DNA from: Leptolyngbyaceae cyanobacterium MO_188.B28
GTDB lineage: Bacteria; Cyanobacteriota; Cyanobacteriia; Phormidesmidales; Phormidesmidaceae
Assembly: GCA_030065175.1 (NCBI GenBank)
Contig: JASJDH010000014.1
Coordinates: 1 to 37,526, forward strand
Direction of reading: 5' to 3'
DNA: 37,526 bases
Below the pieces are notes generated by a model. The model worked only from the letters and a program-made list of their open reading frames with translations. It searched no databases and had not been told where the DNA came from. The position numbers and the translations under genes were made by a program. Numbering within the stretch: position 1 is the stretch's first letter; each line of letters begins with the position of its first letter. Shown here piece after piece: positions 15,981 through 24,740 of the stretch.

Positions 15981-17270
15981 TCATGTCCCATTCCTGTGTC
16001 GTCTCAGCTGTTTTGCTTTTTGCCGAAGTGACTGGAAATAATCAGTTTCAGTAATTTCTGCGACCTGGCGAGCCTTCTTGGTTTGATCGATTTCAATTTG
16101 GAGTTCAGCCACCTGCCGTTTAAGCTTTTGTTCACGGACATAGACTTGCTTCGCCATACTCTGGAAAACCCGGGCAAGTCGGCCGAGTTCATCTAACCTG
16201 TGTTTAACAGATTCTAATCGTCCCGGTTCAAATTTGCCGGTCTCAATCTCTGCGGCGGCGTTGGTGATAATCAGAACTGGTTTGGCTATTTGATAAGCCA
16301 GGCAATAGATCAGAACCAATAGGACGCCAGCCGTGCTGAAGCCAATTAGAATAATATCGCCAGCCAGTTTGACGGCGGGTTGAAAGGCTTCTTTTTGGGC
16401 AATTTCCGCCAGTAGACCCAGGTTATTTTCGCCCAGCCAGTGATAAACGCCAATCACTGGAATCCCTTCATAATTGAGATATAGCCCAGAGCCGTCAATA
16501 CCTCTCATCACGGTGTCGATGGCTTTGCTTTTAATATTTGTAGAGTCGTTTTTGGTTTCAGCCGACGCTGCTTCAGTCCCCTCTCCTGAAATGAATACAT
16601 TTTTGCCATTGAGTTGTTTGACTAAGTAAGTTTCCCCGGTTGTTCCAAGTCCTGTTTTTTCCCGAATTAGTCGATCGACCGCTTTTAGATTTAAAGTGAT
16701 TGCTAGGACGGCTTGCCGTTGTCCGGCCTCATTTGTGATTGGAGTGGCCAAGGTGATGGTGGATTTACCCGTTAAGGAAGAGGTGTAGATATTGGGAACC
16801 ACCTTTGTTTGTCCCGGCTCAAAATAGGTGATGGTATTTCCTAGGCCTTGATATGTTCCTACTTGGGATTCGTCGGTAGAGAGTTGAACGATTCCAGCAT
16901 TGGTCAATATGGAAATGTCCTGAATATCAGGTTTTATCGAAATTATTTTAGAAAAATAGGCGAACAAAAAATGAGTGTTTTCCTGATGCTTTTGTTCGTC
17001 TTTTGAACTGTCAAATAGTCTGCCTGTGCGGTTTTTTATATCCGGTGAACTAGCCAAAAGAATTGCTTCACGTTTCTGGTTTCCCATCCACTGATTCAGT
17101 TCAAACTCTTTTAGCGAAACAGCCACATTCAGCCTTTCAAAAATAGAATCTTTCAATGACTCCTTAGCGCGAATATAGGCGATGAATGTGACCAGGCTGA
17201 TGGTCACTAATGATAAGACTGAAAAAGCGCCCACCAATTTATATAACAGACTCTTTCGTAGAAAATTCAT
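15981..17270 (-). CDS. Cache-HAMP membrane sensor-like protein without an output domain
   Basis: This 429-residue protein has TM helix 1 (residues 11-32) and an extracellular dCache-type sensor domain (about 45-300; note ISILTNAGIVQLSTDE and TGETYLV). TM helix 2 (304-325), a HAMP domain (about 327-380) and a short coiled coil follow. It ends in a TDYFQSLRQKAKQLRRH tail (410-426). No kinase, cyclase, GGDEF or methyl-accepting domain follows, so any signal must pass to a partner. The tail resembles C-terminal extensions I recall in other cyanobacterial HAMP proteins. It is the last of three abutting genes, with its ATG 2 bases after the preceding stop. Its Cache domain is clearly paralogous to that of the gene upstream. 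Confidence 0.8.
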   Translation of the reverse strand: MNFLRKSLLYKLVGAFSVLSLVTISLVTFIAYIRAKESLKDSIFERLNVAVSLKEFELNQWMGNQKREAILLASSPDIKNRTGRLFDSSKDEQKHQENTHFLFAYFSKIISIKPDIQDISILTNAGIVQLSTDESQVGTYQGLGNTITYFEPGQTKVVPNIYTSSLTGKSTITLATPITNEAGQRQAVLAITLNLKAVDRLIREKTGLGTTGETYLVKQLNGKNVFISGEGTEAASAETKNDSTNIKSKAIDTVMRGIDGSGLYLNYEGIPVIGVYHWLGENNLGLLAEIAQKEAFQPAVKLAGDIILIGFSTAGVLLVLIYCLAYQIAKPVLIITNAAAEIETGKFEPGRLESVKHRLDELGRLARVFQSMAKQVYVREQKLKRQVAELQIEIDQTKKARQVAEITETDYFQSLRQKAKQLRRHRNGT

Positions 17271-17272
17271 TC

Positions 17273-18982
17273 TCAGTTGCCTTGTTCATGGGCAGACTCA
17301 GTGGAAGGTTGTTTAGCTTCAACGGGATGAGCGCTGCTGGTTTCGGCGTAGGCGGATCTCAGCCACTGTTCTTTCAGGGACTTTAATCCCATGGAGAGTA
17401 AGCTGACGATGACTAGACCACTGACAAAAACAAATCTTGTCAATTGATGGACAGGGCGAAAGACTTCCTTCTGGGAGATTTCTGATAACAAAGCTAGATT
17501 CTGTTTCTCCGCCCAACGATAGACGCCGACCACAGGGGTTTTAGCATAGTTTAGATAAAGGCCAAATCCATTCATCCCTCCCATGGCGTTGTCGATGCCC
17601 CGACTTGAAACCCCGTCGGCGAAGGCGTCATTTCGAGTTTTTTCGGCCGAAACAAATTCGCTTTTCACCCGGGAGGATTTGCCCACCAAGTAAGTTTCGC
17701 CTGTCTTGCCCAGATAGTTTGTCTGATCTGGGGTAAGATTCATCGGTTGGCGAATTTTTTGATCCAGCTCAGCCAGATCTAAGTTCACGGCTAGAACGCC
17801 AACCCGCTTACCCGCTGGGTTGAGTAAGGGGGTGGCGAAGGTAATCAATAACTCATTGGTGATCGGTGAAGTGTAGAAGTTAGGGATGGCTGTGTCGGCT
17901 TGCTGACGGGTAAAGTATGTGGTTGTGTTTTGAAGCGGTTGGTATTGGCCTTTACGATCTTTATCGGTTGAGAAAAGAACGATTCCGCCGTTGGTCAAAA
18001 TGGAAATGTCTGGATTACTCGCGCCAAACGCATTGAGTGTTAAAAGATGGTTTGAGATGGCGTCATAGGCGTCCTGATACTCAGAATCAGTAAGGGGCTG
18101 CTGACTTAGCAAGTTTTCTGTTGCAGGGATGGTTTGCAATGCTTCAGCTGCTTTAATGACGCCCTGGCGTTGATGATTAAACCAATGGGCCAGTTCTCTC
18201 TGCTTAATTAGCGTTGCTTGTTCAAGACGCTCTACGATGGGTTCAACTAAACCCTCTCGAAAATAAATATAGGCGATAAAAGCCGTTAACCCCGCCATGA
18301 ATAAGCCGACTAGGGGAAAGTATTCCACCCAAAGAATCAGCTTGCTCGGTTTTGTCGCCCCATCGGGCGGTGTTGGGTAAGATTGGGGTCGCTGGGTTGG
18401 CGTTAACCGTCGTTGCAGAAAAAGCATCCCGCCCCCGGTCAAAGGAATCATTGGCATCAGAAATAGCAACCAGGGAGTGGCGATAGGGATTCTCGGCTGT
18501 AAGATAATGGCGACGGGAGTCCTCTCAAAAGCCAAAGCGGATAGGAGCGGCAGAAGAGCCGTCGAGGGGGAGACTTCGGCAAAGGGTTGACTCGCGGATA
18601 GAGTTTTCCAGGTGCTGACGCCGACAATGCCGTCTGGAGTCAATCCTAGTTTGGTTTGGAAGGCGATGACGGCGTCTTGGGTCTTTTCTCCGTAGTGTCC
18701 ATCAATCTCACCCGTATAGTGCCCTAATTCAGTTAACTGCTGCTGCAGTCGCGTCACCGATTGACCATAACTTTCTAACTTTAAGAGGGGGCGTTCTGGG
18801 ACAGCGAAGTCATTGTCTAAAGCTATGACCTCCATGGCCTCCAGTGGAGAACGGAATGCTGCATCTGGGTTTGGACTCACTAGCGCTAATGTCGACGCTG
18901 CGAATCCCCCGTTCAAACTAGAAAGGGTGAACAGTCCGACCGTTGAAGTTATTAATCGCAGAGCGCCACGATTGAAAATCAT
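17273..18982 (-). CDS. Peptidoglycan-binding and Cache-domain membrane protein
   Basis: The 569-residue protein has a signal-like hydrophobic segment (7-30) and a PG_binding_1 domain (about 71-128; LQQQLTELGHYTGEIDG then GIVGVSTWKTL). TM helices are at about 169-190 and 219-242, followed by a dCache sensor domain (about 245-515), a last TM helix near 522-540 and a short cytosolic tail. It has no HAMP or output domain. The PG domain lies on the outer side and could anchor the complex to the cell wall. The Cache part matches that of the next gene along its whole length (ISILTNGGIV, PNFYTSPIT, TGETYLVG, GLYLNYAKTPVVGVY). It begins exactly one base before the solute-binding protein's stop triplet, so the two genes abut. 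Confidence 0.8.
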   Translation of the reverse strand: MIFNRGALRLITSTVGLFTLSSLNGGFAASTLALVSPNPDAAFRSPLEAMEVIALDNDFAVPERPLLKLESYGQSVTRLQQQLTELGHYTGEIDGHYGEKTQDAVIAFQTKLGLTPDGIVGVSTWKTLSASQPFAEVSPSTALLPLLSALAFERTPVAIILQPRIPIATPWLLFLMPMIPLTGGGMLFLQRRLTPTQRPQSYPTPPDGATKPSKLILWVEYFPLVGLFMAGLTAFIAYIYFREGLVEPIVERLEQATLIKQRELAHWFNHQRQGVIKAAEALQTIPATENLLSQQPLTDSEYQDAYDAISNHLLTLNAFGASNPDISILTNGGIVLFSTDKDRKGQYQPLQNTTTYFTRQQADTAIPNFYTSPITNELLITFATPLLNPAGKRVGVLAVNLDLAELDQKIRQPMNLTPDQTNYLGKTGETYLVGKSSRVKSEFVSAEKTRNDAFADGVSSRGIDNAMGGMNGFGLYLNYAKTPVVGVYRWAEKQNLALLSEISQKEVFRPVHQLTRFVFVSGLVIVSLLSMGLKSLKEQWLRSAYAETSSAHPVEAKQPSTESAHEQGN

Positions 18983-20359
18983 CTACTTCCACTCAGCGAA
19001 GATGCGTTTAATCTCAGAGATTGCCGATTCCGCCGCCGCCTCGGGAGCAATGTTATCGGCTGCAATGCTGCGAATTGCTTGACCCCAAATATTTTCAGCC
19101 TGCACTTGGCTGTAGGCGGGACTGAGCACCGTATACAAGGGGCGGGTTGATTTGAATTGTTGGGCGGCGACCGAAATATGGGGGTCCGTGGGATCTGTCC
19201 AAAAAGAGGTTTGCAAAAGGTCTGGCATGACGGGAAAAAAGCGGCCTTGGGCGCCTTCAACATAGTCCGCTAGGATGTCAGGTTTTACCAGATAGGCGAC
19301 GAGTTCCTTCGCTTCGTTAAGTTGCTTAGAGTCTGCAAAAATCGCCACCTGTTTAGTCGATGCGATATATCGCATGGGGTCGCCGTTGGGTTTATCCGGC
19401 CATTCTACGGTGGCCATCCTCTCTCGGTAGGTGATGTCGTCCTGACGCTGGGATCCGGGAATGGATAGGGTGGGATTGGGGGTCATGACGGTTAATCCAC
19501 TAAGGAAGGTGACATTATTGTCGGGATCGCCCCAATCTAGGGCGTTGGGGGGGACATAATTTTGCTTATAGAAATGGGTGAAGGCTTCCAGAGATTTGAC
19601 AATGCCCGCTTTTACCTGAGGATCGTCCAGTTGGAGTTGACCTTGTGAGTCTATCAGACTGACATTGTGGGCTTCCAAAAACTGTTCAAATTGATAAAAT
19701 GTGTCGGTGGCTGCGGTGGACATGGGGATCCCCATACCGTACAGTGTGTCTTTTTGTCCTTGGCTCCTTAAGGTTTCTTGGACCTGCGGCCAGAATCTCC
19801 AGAAGTCATTCCATTCGGTGGGAATTTGTTCTGGGCTCAGCTCCGCCTTTGCGAGCAAATCATTCCAGTAGTGGATATGGGTCGTTTGTTGAGAAATGGG
19901 AACGGCGTAATAGCTGCGGTTACCCGCTTTATTGTTTTGATAGGAAACACTCTCTAAAGCTTCGGGACTATAGAGTGTCTTGATGGGCTCAATAATGTCG
20001 CTGGTGTCCGATAATTCGCCACTCCAGGCAAGACGAGGAATGAGGGAAAATTCTATGCTATAGCCGTAAAGGATATCTGGGGGATGACCGGCTGCGATCG
20101 CGCTCTCACTTTGCTGAATCAGATCCTTTTCGCTATAGAAAACCAGGTCTACCTCAACGTCTTTTTCCGCTGACCAGTCAGCAACGGCCTGGCGGATGGT
20201 CTCCGTTTCTTCGGGATAGTATCCCTCGCTCCACCAAATTTGCAGGATAGAATCTTCATCCGAGGATTGGCCGATGCTAGACAAAGACCTACAAGCAGAC
20301 GCCCCGACTAATAGAGGCAAGAGTCCGGCCAATAGACGGCGATACAGTGGGTTTTTCAT
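18983..20359 (-). CDS. Extracellular solute-binding lipoprotein (family 1)
   Basis: The 458-residue precursor starts with a basic segment and hydrophobic core and a lipobox ending at C23 (LLVGASAC), so it is a lipid-anchored periplasmic binding protein. The mature protein begins LQIWWSEGYYPEETETIRQA and contains the KDVEVDLVFY and GHPPDILYGY segments, typical of SBP family 1, which binds oligosaccharides and related solutes. The frame is open upstream to 20410, but the ATG at 20359 begins the signal peptide. No ABC permease or ATPase gene is nearby; instead two Cache-domain membrane genes follow without a gap. This suggests a sensing co-receptor, although sharing a transporter encoded elsewhere remains possible. 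Confidence 0.85.
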   Translation of the reverse strand: MKNPLYRRLLAGLLPLLVGASACRSLSSIGQSSDEDSILQIWWSEGYYPEETETIRQAVADWSAEKDVEVDLVFYSEKDLIQQSESAIAAGHPPDILYGYSIEFSLIPRLAWSGELSDTSDIIEPIKTLYSPEALESVSYQNNKAGNRSYYAVPISQQTTHIHYWNDLLAKAELSPEQIPTEWNDFWRFWPQVQETLRSQGQKDTLYGMGIPMSTAATDTFYQFEQFLEAHNVSLIDSQGQLQLDDPQVKAGIVKSLEAFTHFYKQNYVPPNALDWGDPDNNVTFLSGLTVMTPNPTLSIPGSQRQDDITYRERMATVEWPDKPNGDPMRYIASTKQVAIFADSKQLNEAKELVAYLVKPDILADYVEGAQGRFFPVMPDLLQTSFWTDPTDPHISVAAQQFKSTRPLYTVLSPAYSQVQAENIWGQAIRSIAADNIAPEAAAESAISEIKRIFAEWK

Positions 20360-20441
20360 AGCGGGCGAATCCAGGCATTGAGTAAGCTTGCCGATTTCAG
20401 CTTTCCCCAACTTCAGCCCGTAATTGCTAATCCTGGACTTT

Positions 20442-21464
20442 TTACCAGGTGCAGAATCCCCAAAGCCATAGGGGCAACGTTACCAGCAACAGAGCGGAAC
20501 TTAACCCAACGCTGGTGACCGCCAGTTCTCGATCTAAGTGATAGTTTTCCGATAAAACCAGTGTTGCAAAGGCGCAGGGCATGCCCGCTTGCAACACCAT
20601 CACTAGACGAGGCGGACCGGCAAAATCAAAGGCCGTCAATGCGATTCCCACCAGCAAGGGAATCAGAAGCATTTTAATCCCCACCGCCACCGATGCTGGC
20701 TTCAGATTTCGCCAGGAAGAGAGCTGCTGCAGCCGCATTCCCATCAACACCAGAGACAGCATCACCATTAACCAGGCAAATCCATTTAAAGAGATATCTA
20801 ACCATTGGGGCCAGGGAACCGGCCGCAGCGCCAACCCCAAGAAAAACGCCAGAATCGTGGGGTTTTTTAGCACCTCCTGCAATGTCGATTTCCCTTTGAA
20901 GGCCGTTCGCTTACCGGATTGGGGCGGTGGTGAAGCGGGGTTGCTTGATGGCCGCCGATCGCCAAATCGAACCGCCAGGATTACCCCCAGGATATAGGCC
21001 CCTAAGAGGGTGCCCAAGACATCGTAGAATAAGGCCCAGCCAAAGTAATCAGGGCCGAGTTGCGGCAGGAGCAGAATGACCGGAAACCCTATGTAGCCCG
21101 TATTGCCAAACATGGAAGCCAGGGAAAAGCTGCCCTGGCTGGTCCTAGCCCAGTTGACTCGATCGGGATGAATCCAGAGTCGACTGCAGAGAAACGCTGT
21201 CAGGATTGCGCCCCAAGCGACCATGGGCGCCAATAATACAGATCCGGATAAATCAGCCCGGTGCAGAAAATTGATGATGCTGAGGGGAACGCCCACCATA
21301 AACAAGAATTTGCCCAGGTAGGCGGGAATTTTTCGGTTTAATGGCTTCTGAAAGCGCCGCTTGAAAATAGGCAGACCTAAAAGAAAGCTGATCAAAGCGC
21401 CCAAGAGGACAGCGGCTCCGATGGGGAGATAGAGTCGAACCAAAAAAGCAAAGGGGGAAAACAC
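20442..21464 (-). CDS. AEC family transporter (auxin efflux carrier-like)
   Basis: The 340-residue integral membrane protein has about ten helices and the AEC (TC 2.A.69) pattern: an early IPAYLGKFLFMVGVPLSI segment, FGNTGYIGFPV in the middle helix pair, and a central hydrophilic loop (about residues 165-190). Bacterial members carry malate, malonate or other small organic anions, but the substrate here is unknown. The first codon is GTG at 21464; a TAG lies a few codons upstream and no ATG is near, so GTG is the likely start. It lies 40 bases after the LarA-like gene and 82 bases before the solute-binding lipoprotein, all leftward, consistent with one transcript. Confidence 0.85.
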   Translation of the reverse strand: MFSPFAFLVRLYLPIGAAVLLGALISFLLGLPIFKRRFQKPLNRKIPAYLGKFLFMVGVPLSIINFLHRADLSGSVLLAPMVAWGAILTAFLCSRLWIHPDRVNWARTSQGSFSLASMFGNTGYIGFPVILLLPQLGPDYFGWALFYDVLGTLLGAYILGVILAVRFGDRRPSSNPASPPPQSGKRTAFKGKSTLQEVLKNPTILAFFLGLALRPVPWPQWLDISLNGFAWLMVMLSLVLMGMRLQQLSSWRNLKPASVAVGIKMLLIPLLVGIALTAFDFAGPPRLVMVLQAGMPCAFATLVLSENYHLDRELAVTSVGLSSALLLVTLPLWLWGFCTW

Positions 21465-21504
21465 AGGTCTCTAGGGATAAACGCTCCAGCCCATATTAAG
21501 GGGT

Positions 21505-23376
21505 CTAGATTCGATTTAAGATCAGTGGAATTTGCAGGAAACAGGTGTTTAAAGGGGACACGTTTGGTTTTTTCCATTCGCCATAATTCATCGCTAAATC
21601 GATGGCGGTTTGGGGGGAGTGTCGGGTAAGGTCGAATCCCATTAATCCCAAGATGCTGGCTTTGAACCCGCGGGTCTGAAAAAATAGCTGAACATCCCCT
21701 GTTAGAAAAGCGGTTAAGTCGGGATCGAGCGCTTCAAAATAAGTCGCCACGGCTTGATTCTGGGTGGCTAGAATACAGGTATTGAAATGTCGACAGATCT
21801 TCAACAGTCGAATGGTGCGCTGCCCGCCCTCCCCTAATCCTTCATGTTCCTGGTAAATCGCAGCCGTTTGCTCAATGGCGTTAAGGACGGTCGAGAGGGG
21901 CTGTGCGGTCTGTAGAATTTGATGAATCTGCGCGATCGCTCGAGCAATCGGGTTCTGATCCCCTTTATATTGCTGGAATGCCGCCTCCAGGTTTTGTCGC
22001 GCTGAGCGATTATCTAGGCCCAATTGCTCTTTGCGGTAAGCTTCCAAGGCGAGCGCTCGTAGGTTCTCAAACCATTCATTTGCTTCGCTAATGGATCTAA
22101 GATGGTGTTCCCAATAGTGTAATACCTGGTCTTTAGCGGTGGACAGCAGGGCGATTATTTGCGGGACCGTGGATGCCCGGGGGATTAATGAGGCGATTTC
22201 AACCGCCTTGCGTTGGGTAATATCTGCTAAGACATCCAGATGGGATTTCGCGCCGTCATTCCCAATCCCGTCATTATTTTTTGTTTCATTACAGACGTTA
22301 AAGAGCAGGGCGATACACCCCTGTCGGGCATGGCTCAATATCACATTCTCAGGCGTGTCCCAATCGCAGATGTATTGCAAGGCGCGGGCTCCGGCCAGGA
22401 GATCAGCCGCGTACCGAGGATCTACATCGCTAATCACCAGATCGAAGTCAGTGGGGGTTTCCACGGTAAACGTTTGAGTCCACTCGCGCGCGATCTCCCT
22501 CCTTGACGCTTCGGTTTGGCCAAAGGAGAAGCCCCAAATTTTCTCTCTTTCTGCGATCACCGATATTCCATAGGGAAGCGCCATCACTGCCGTTCCCGAC
22601 TTGGTCAGCATGGTTTTGCGGATATTGTCCGCCGTAATTTCGAGTTTTCTGACAAAGGGACTGGCTGGGTTGCCGACTTGGGTTTTGCGGTCCATAAGCA
22701 CCTGTGTGCTATGGCTGCGACAGATCTCATTCAGACTGGCGACGCCCACCGCCAGCATTTTGTTAATGCCGCCGCTGCCGTAACGCCCCTCATAGGGGTG
22801 AATTTTGATGTCTCCGGCAATTACCGTTAAATTGTGGCTGAACAGCAATTGCGGCACGGTAATGGTGTACTGCCCGTTGATGGCGACCTTCGCCATTTGA
22901 TGGGTGGTGGCTTTTGTACTTTGCTGGGTGATGGTCACCCTGTTTTCTAACAGGCGTTTATAGCGCTCCCGTCCCATGAGTCGCTGAATGTCTGGTTGGC
23001 TCATGAAAGGATGCGTTCCCAATCCATATAGGATGGCGATCTGTAGAAAAGGCTTGAGTTGTTTGAGTTGAAGGACGCCATCCACGAGGATATGGGCGGC
23101 GGCCTGCGCTCTTGTTTTGTCCGGCAATATTAGCAGTAAGCTAGATAAACGCTGATGATATTCAAGCTCAGCGTTGGTTATCGCCTCCATCAATAAACCG
23201 GCGCATTGTTTGACAAGATGTCCTCTGGCCAGAGGTTCTCGATCCATTGCCCTGGGTTTAAACCAATGAGTATCCGGCGGCAGTGAGATCAAATTTCCGG
23301 GATAACTGATCAGTTCAATGTATCGATTAACGATATTGCTGTCTAAGCAGCTAAACGGAGGATAGGTGAGTGTCAT
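21505..23376 (-). CDS. LarA-like protein (nickel-pincer lactate racemase family), divergent and extended
   Basis: I assign this 623-residue protein to the LarA/DUF2088 family by its ordered motifs. These are LPDKTRAQAA (D86, R89), GLGTHP (H122), GDIKIHPYEGRYGSGG (H193), then K206 and SLNEICRSHS (H222), followed by the second domain (DFDLVISDVDPRYAADLLAGA). In characterised LarA the equivalents are Arg75, His108, His174, Lys184 (the covalent pincer ligand) and His200. Here the Lys loop reads G-G-I-N-K with an extra residue. The protein is about 200 residues longer than the usual ~425, mainly after residue 400. No larB, larC or larE is present in the window. A racemase or epimerase role for a 2-hydroxy acid is inferred, not shown. 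Confidence 0.7.
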   Translation of the reverse strand: MTLTYPPFSCLDSNIVNRYIELISYPGNLISLPPDTHWFKPRAMDREPLARGHLVKQCAGLLMEAITNAELEYHQRLSSLLLILPDKTRAQAAAHILVDGVLQLKQLKPFLQIAILYGLGTHPFMSQPDIQRLMGRERYKRLLENRVTITQQSTKATTHQMAKVAINGQYTITVPQLLFSHNLTVIAGDIKIHPYEGRYGSGGINKMLAVGVASLNEICRSHSTQVLMDRKTQVGNPASPFVRKLEITADNIRKTMLTKSGTAVMALPYGISVIAEREKIWGFSFGQTEASRREIAREWTQTFTVETPTDFDLVISDVDPRYAADLLAGARALQYICDWDTPENVILSHARQGCIALLFNVCNETKNNDGIGNDGAKSHLDVLADITQRKAVEIASLIPRASTVPQIIALLSTAKDQVLHYWEHHLRSISEANEWFENLRALALEAYRKEQLGLDNRSARQNLEAAFQQYKGDQNPIARAIAQIHQILQTAQPLSTVLNAIEQTAAIYQEHEGLGEGGQRTIRLLKICRHFNTCILATQNQAVATYFEALDPDLTAFLTGDVQLFFQTRGFKASILGLMGFDLTRHSPQTAIDLAMNYGEWKKPNVSPLNTCFLQIPLILNRI

Positions 23377-23867
23377 GATTTACTTTGCTGGTATACCCTA
23401 TTGACGAAACCCTCGATGTGGCGCAGGCCAATAGGTAATTCCCCTAAGGCTTGTTTGCTTTGGGTGGGAGTTACTATCCATCTAACCGATTGCTAAAAAT
23501 AACTAGCTTCCAATTCGGATTGCGCTTAGACTAAATGCGGTGGAAACTGGGGTGAGCTGTGAGGCAGTCCAGTTTGGGCCAGACCCAAATCAACCTCAGG
23601 CTTATTCAATGTCAGGGTAAAGATGAGCGGACAATTGGGGTGAGCGATCGCTGAGAGTCTTTTCAGCCGGTGCATCTGATGATTAGTCTGATAGGTCTGC
23701 CGGGTCGACGCTCCTGGGAATGACTTCATAATTCCCGTCTAGTCTTTTCAAGACACTTTCTCCGGAGTGGGTTTATCTCCGGCAAAATGCGGGAAACCTT
23801 AGGTTTCAGATTCTATCTGATCGCAGATCTACCGATTGTGATACGTGCTTCAGTTCTGGGAGATGTA
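23377..23867. other. Divergent intergenic region
   Basis: This 491-base gap separates the starts of the LarA-like gene and the M15 peptidase gene and includes one HIP1 site (near 23643). A 67-codon frame on the minus strand (23526-23729) lacks a ribosome-binding site and recognisable protein features. A 7-bp inverted repeat (CCTATTG at 23397, CAATAGG at 23429) lies just upstream of the LarA-like gene and could be a regulatory site. Confidence 0.4.
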
Positions 23868-24674
23868 ATGGTGAATCAAGCGAATAATGGCTCACCTGCG
23901 CCGATTGATGATATACCGGAGGCTCTTCGAGAAACCGTCATTGGGAAACGCTCTACTCAGCAAACCGCTTCAAGATTTTGGAGCGTGGTTGGGGTCGGCG
24001 CCCTCGCGATCGTTGGCTCAAGTGGATTAGCGGTTTGGCGGCTGTCTCCGCCTCCGTCCCTGGACGCCGGGGGGAATGATGTCCAAACCCCTGCTCCTGA
24101 ATCTTTGCTTGATGGAGAAAGCCTTAACCCGGCAGCAAATCAGGCGGAAGACACCTCGCTGGTAGACGTCGCCTCGACTACTCTGTTGGGACATCGGGCC
24201 TATGATGAAGCTCCCCCCGAGACGCTCGTATCGATAACCGCCGACGGTAGCCTGAAGTTGCGCAAAGCCGCCGCCGAAAAGCTAACTGAGATGTTGGATC
24301 AAGCTCGAAGAGATGGAGTGGATTTACAGGCTGTCTCTGGTTTTCGGTCAATTGAGAGACAAAACTACTTGTTTTTTGATATTAAAGCTGAACGGGGTCA
24401 ATCCACTATTACCCGGGCTGAAGTCAGCGCCCCTCCAGGATATAGTGAACACCATACGGGCTATGCGGTTGACTTTATTGACGGCTCCAAGCCTAAAACT
24501 GACCTAGAGCAGACCTTTGAAGAGACCCCAGCCTTCCAATGGCTAGAAAAGAACGCCCCCCACTACGGCTTTGAACTCTCATTCTCTAAGAACCCATCCC
24601 AAGAGGTCTCCTATGAACCCTGGCATTGGCGGTTCGTTGGCGATCAACATAGTCTGGAAACGTTTTATAAATAG
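23868..24674 (+). CDS. M15 family D-Ala-D-Ala carboxypeptidase-like protein (VanY type)
   Basis: The 268-residue protein has a cytosolic N-terminus, one membrane helix (about 42-63) and, after a polar linker, a zinc peptidase domain of family M15B. The zinc and catalytic signatures are intact: SEHHTGYAVDF (H...D ligands) and EPWHWRF (catalytic Glu and the last His ligand). It probably trims peptidoglycan stem peptides in the periplasm. The ATG at 23868 is chosen for its GGGAG ribosome-binding site 6-8 bases upstream; the frame is open back to 23787 with no comparable signal. A 174-base stretch of tandem repeats separates it from the next gene. Confidence 0.88.
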   Translation: MVNQANNGSPAPIDDIPEALRETVIGKRSTQQTASRFWSVVGVGALAIVGSSGLAVWRLSPPPSLDAGGNDVQTPAPESLLDGESLNPAANQAEDTSLVDVASTTLLGHRAYDEAPPETLVSITADGSLKLRKAAAEKLTEMLDQARRDGVDLQAVSGFRSIERQNYLFFDIKAERGQSTITRAEVSAPPGYSEHHTGYAVDFIDGSKPKTDLEQTFEETPAFQWLEKNAPHYGFELSFSKNPSQEVSYEPWHWRFVGDQHSLETFYK

Positions 24675-24684
24675 ATAGGGAGTT

Positions 24685-24719
24685 ATTGGTCATTGGTCAC
24701 TGGTCATTGGTCACTGGTT
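24685..24719. repeat. Heptameric tandem repeat (ATTGGTC/ACTGGTC x5)
   Basis: Five contiguous 7-base units read ATTGGTC, ATTGGTC, ACTGGTC, ATTGGTC and ACTGGTT. It lies 10 bases after the M15 peptidase stop codon. This is a classic short tandemly repeated repetitive (STRR) array of cyanobacteria. Confidence 0.85.
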
Positions 24720-24740
24720 AGGGAAATGCAGCAAAATCGC

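Noticed and set aside
23526-23729. 67-codon minus-strand frame between the LarA-like gene and the M15 gene
   Set aside because: It has no good ribosome-binding site and no recognisable domain, and its composition looks like chance sequence in a GC-balanced spacer.
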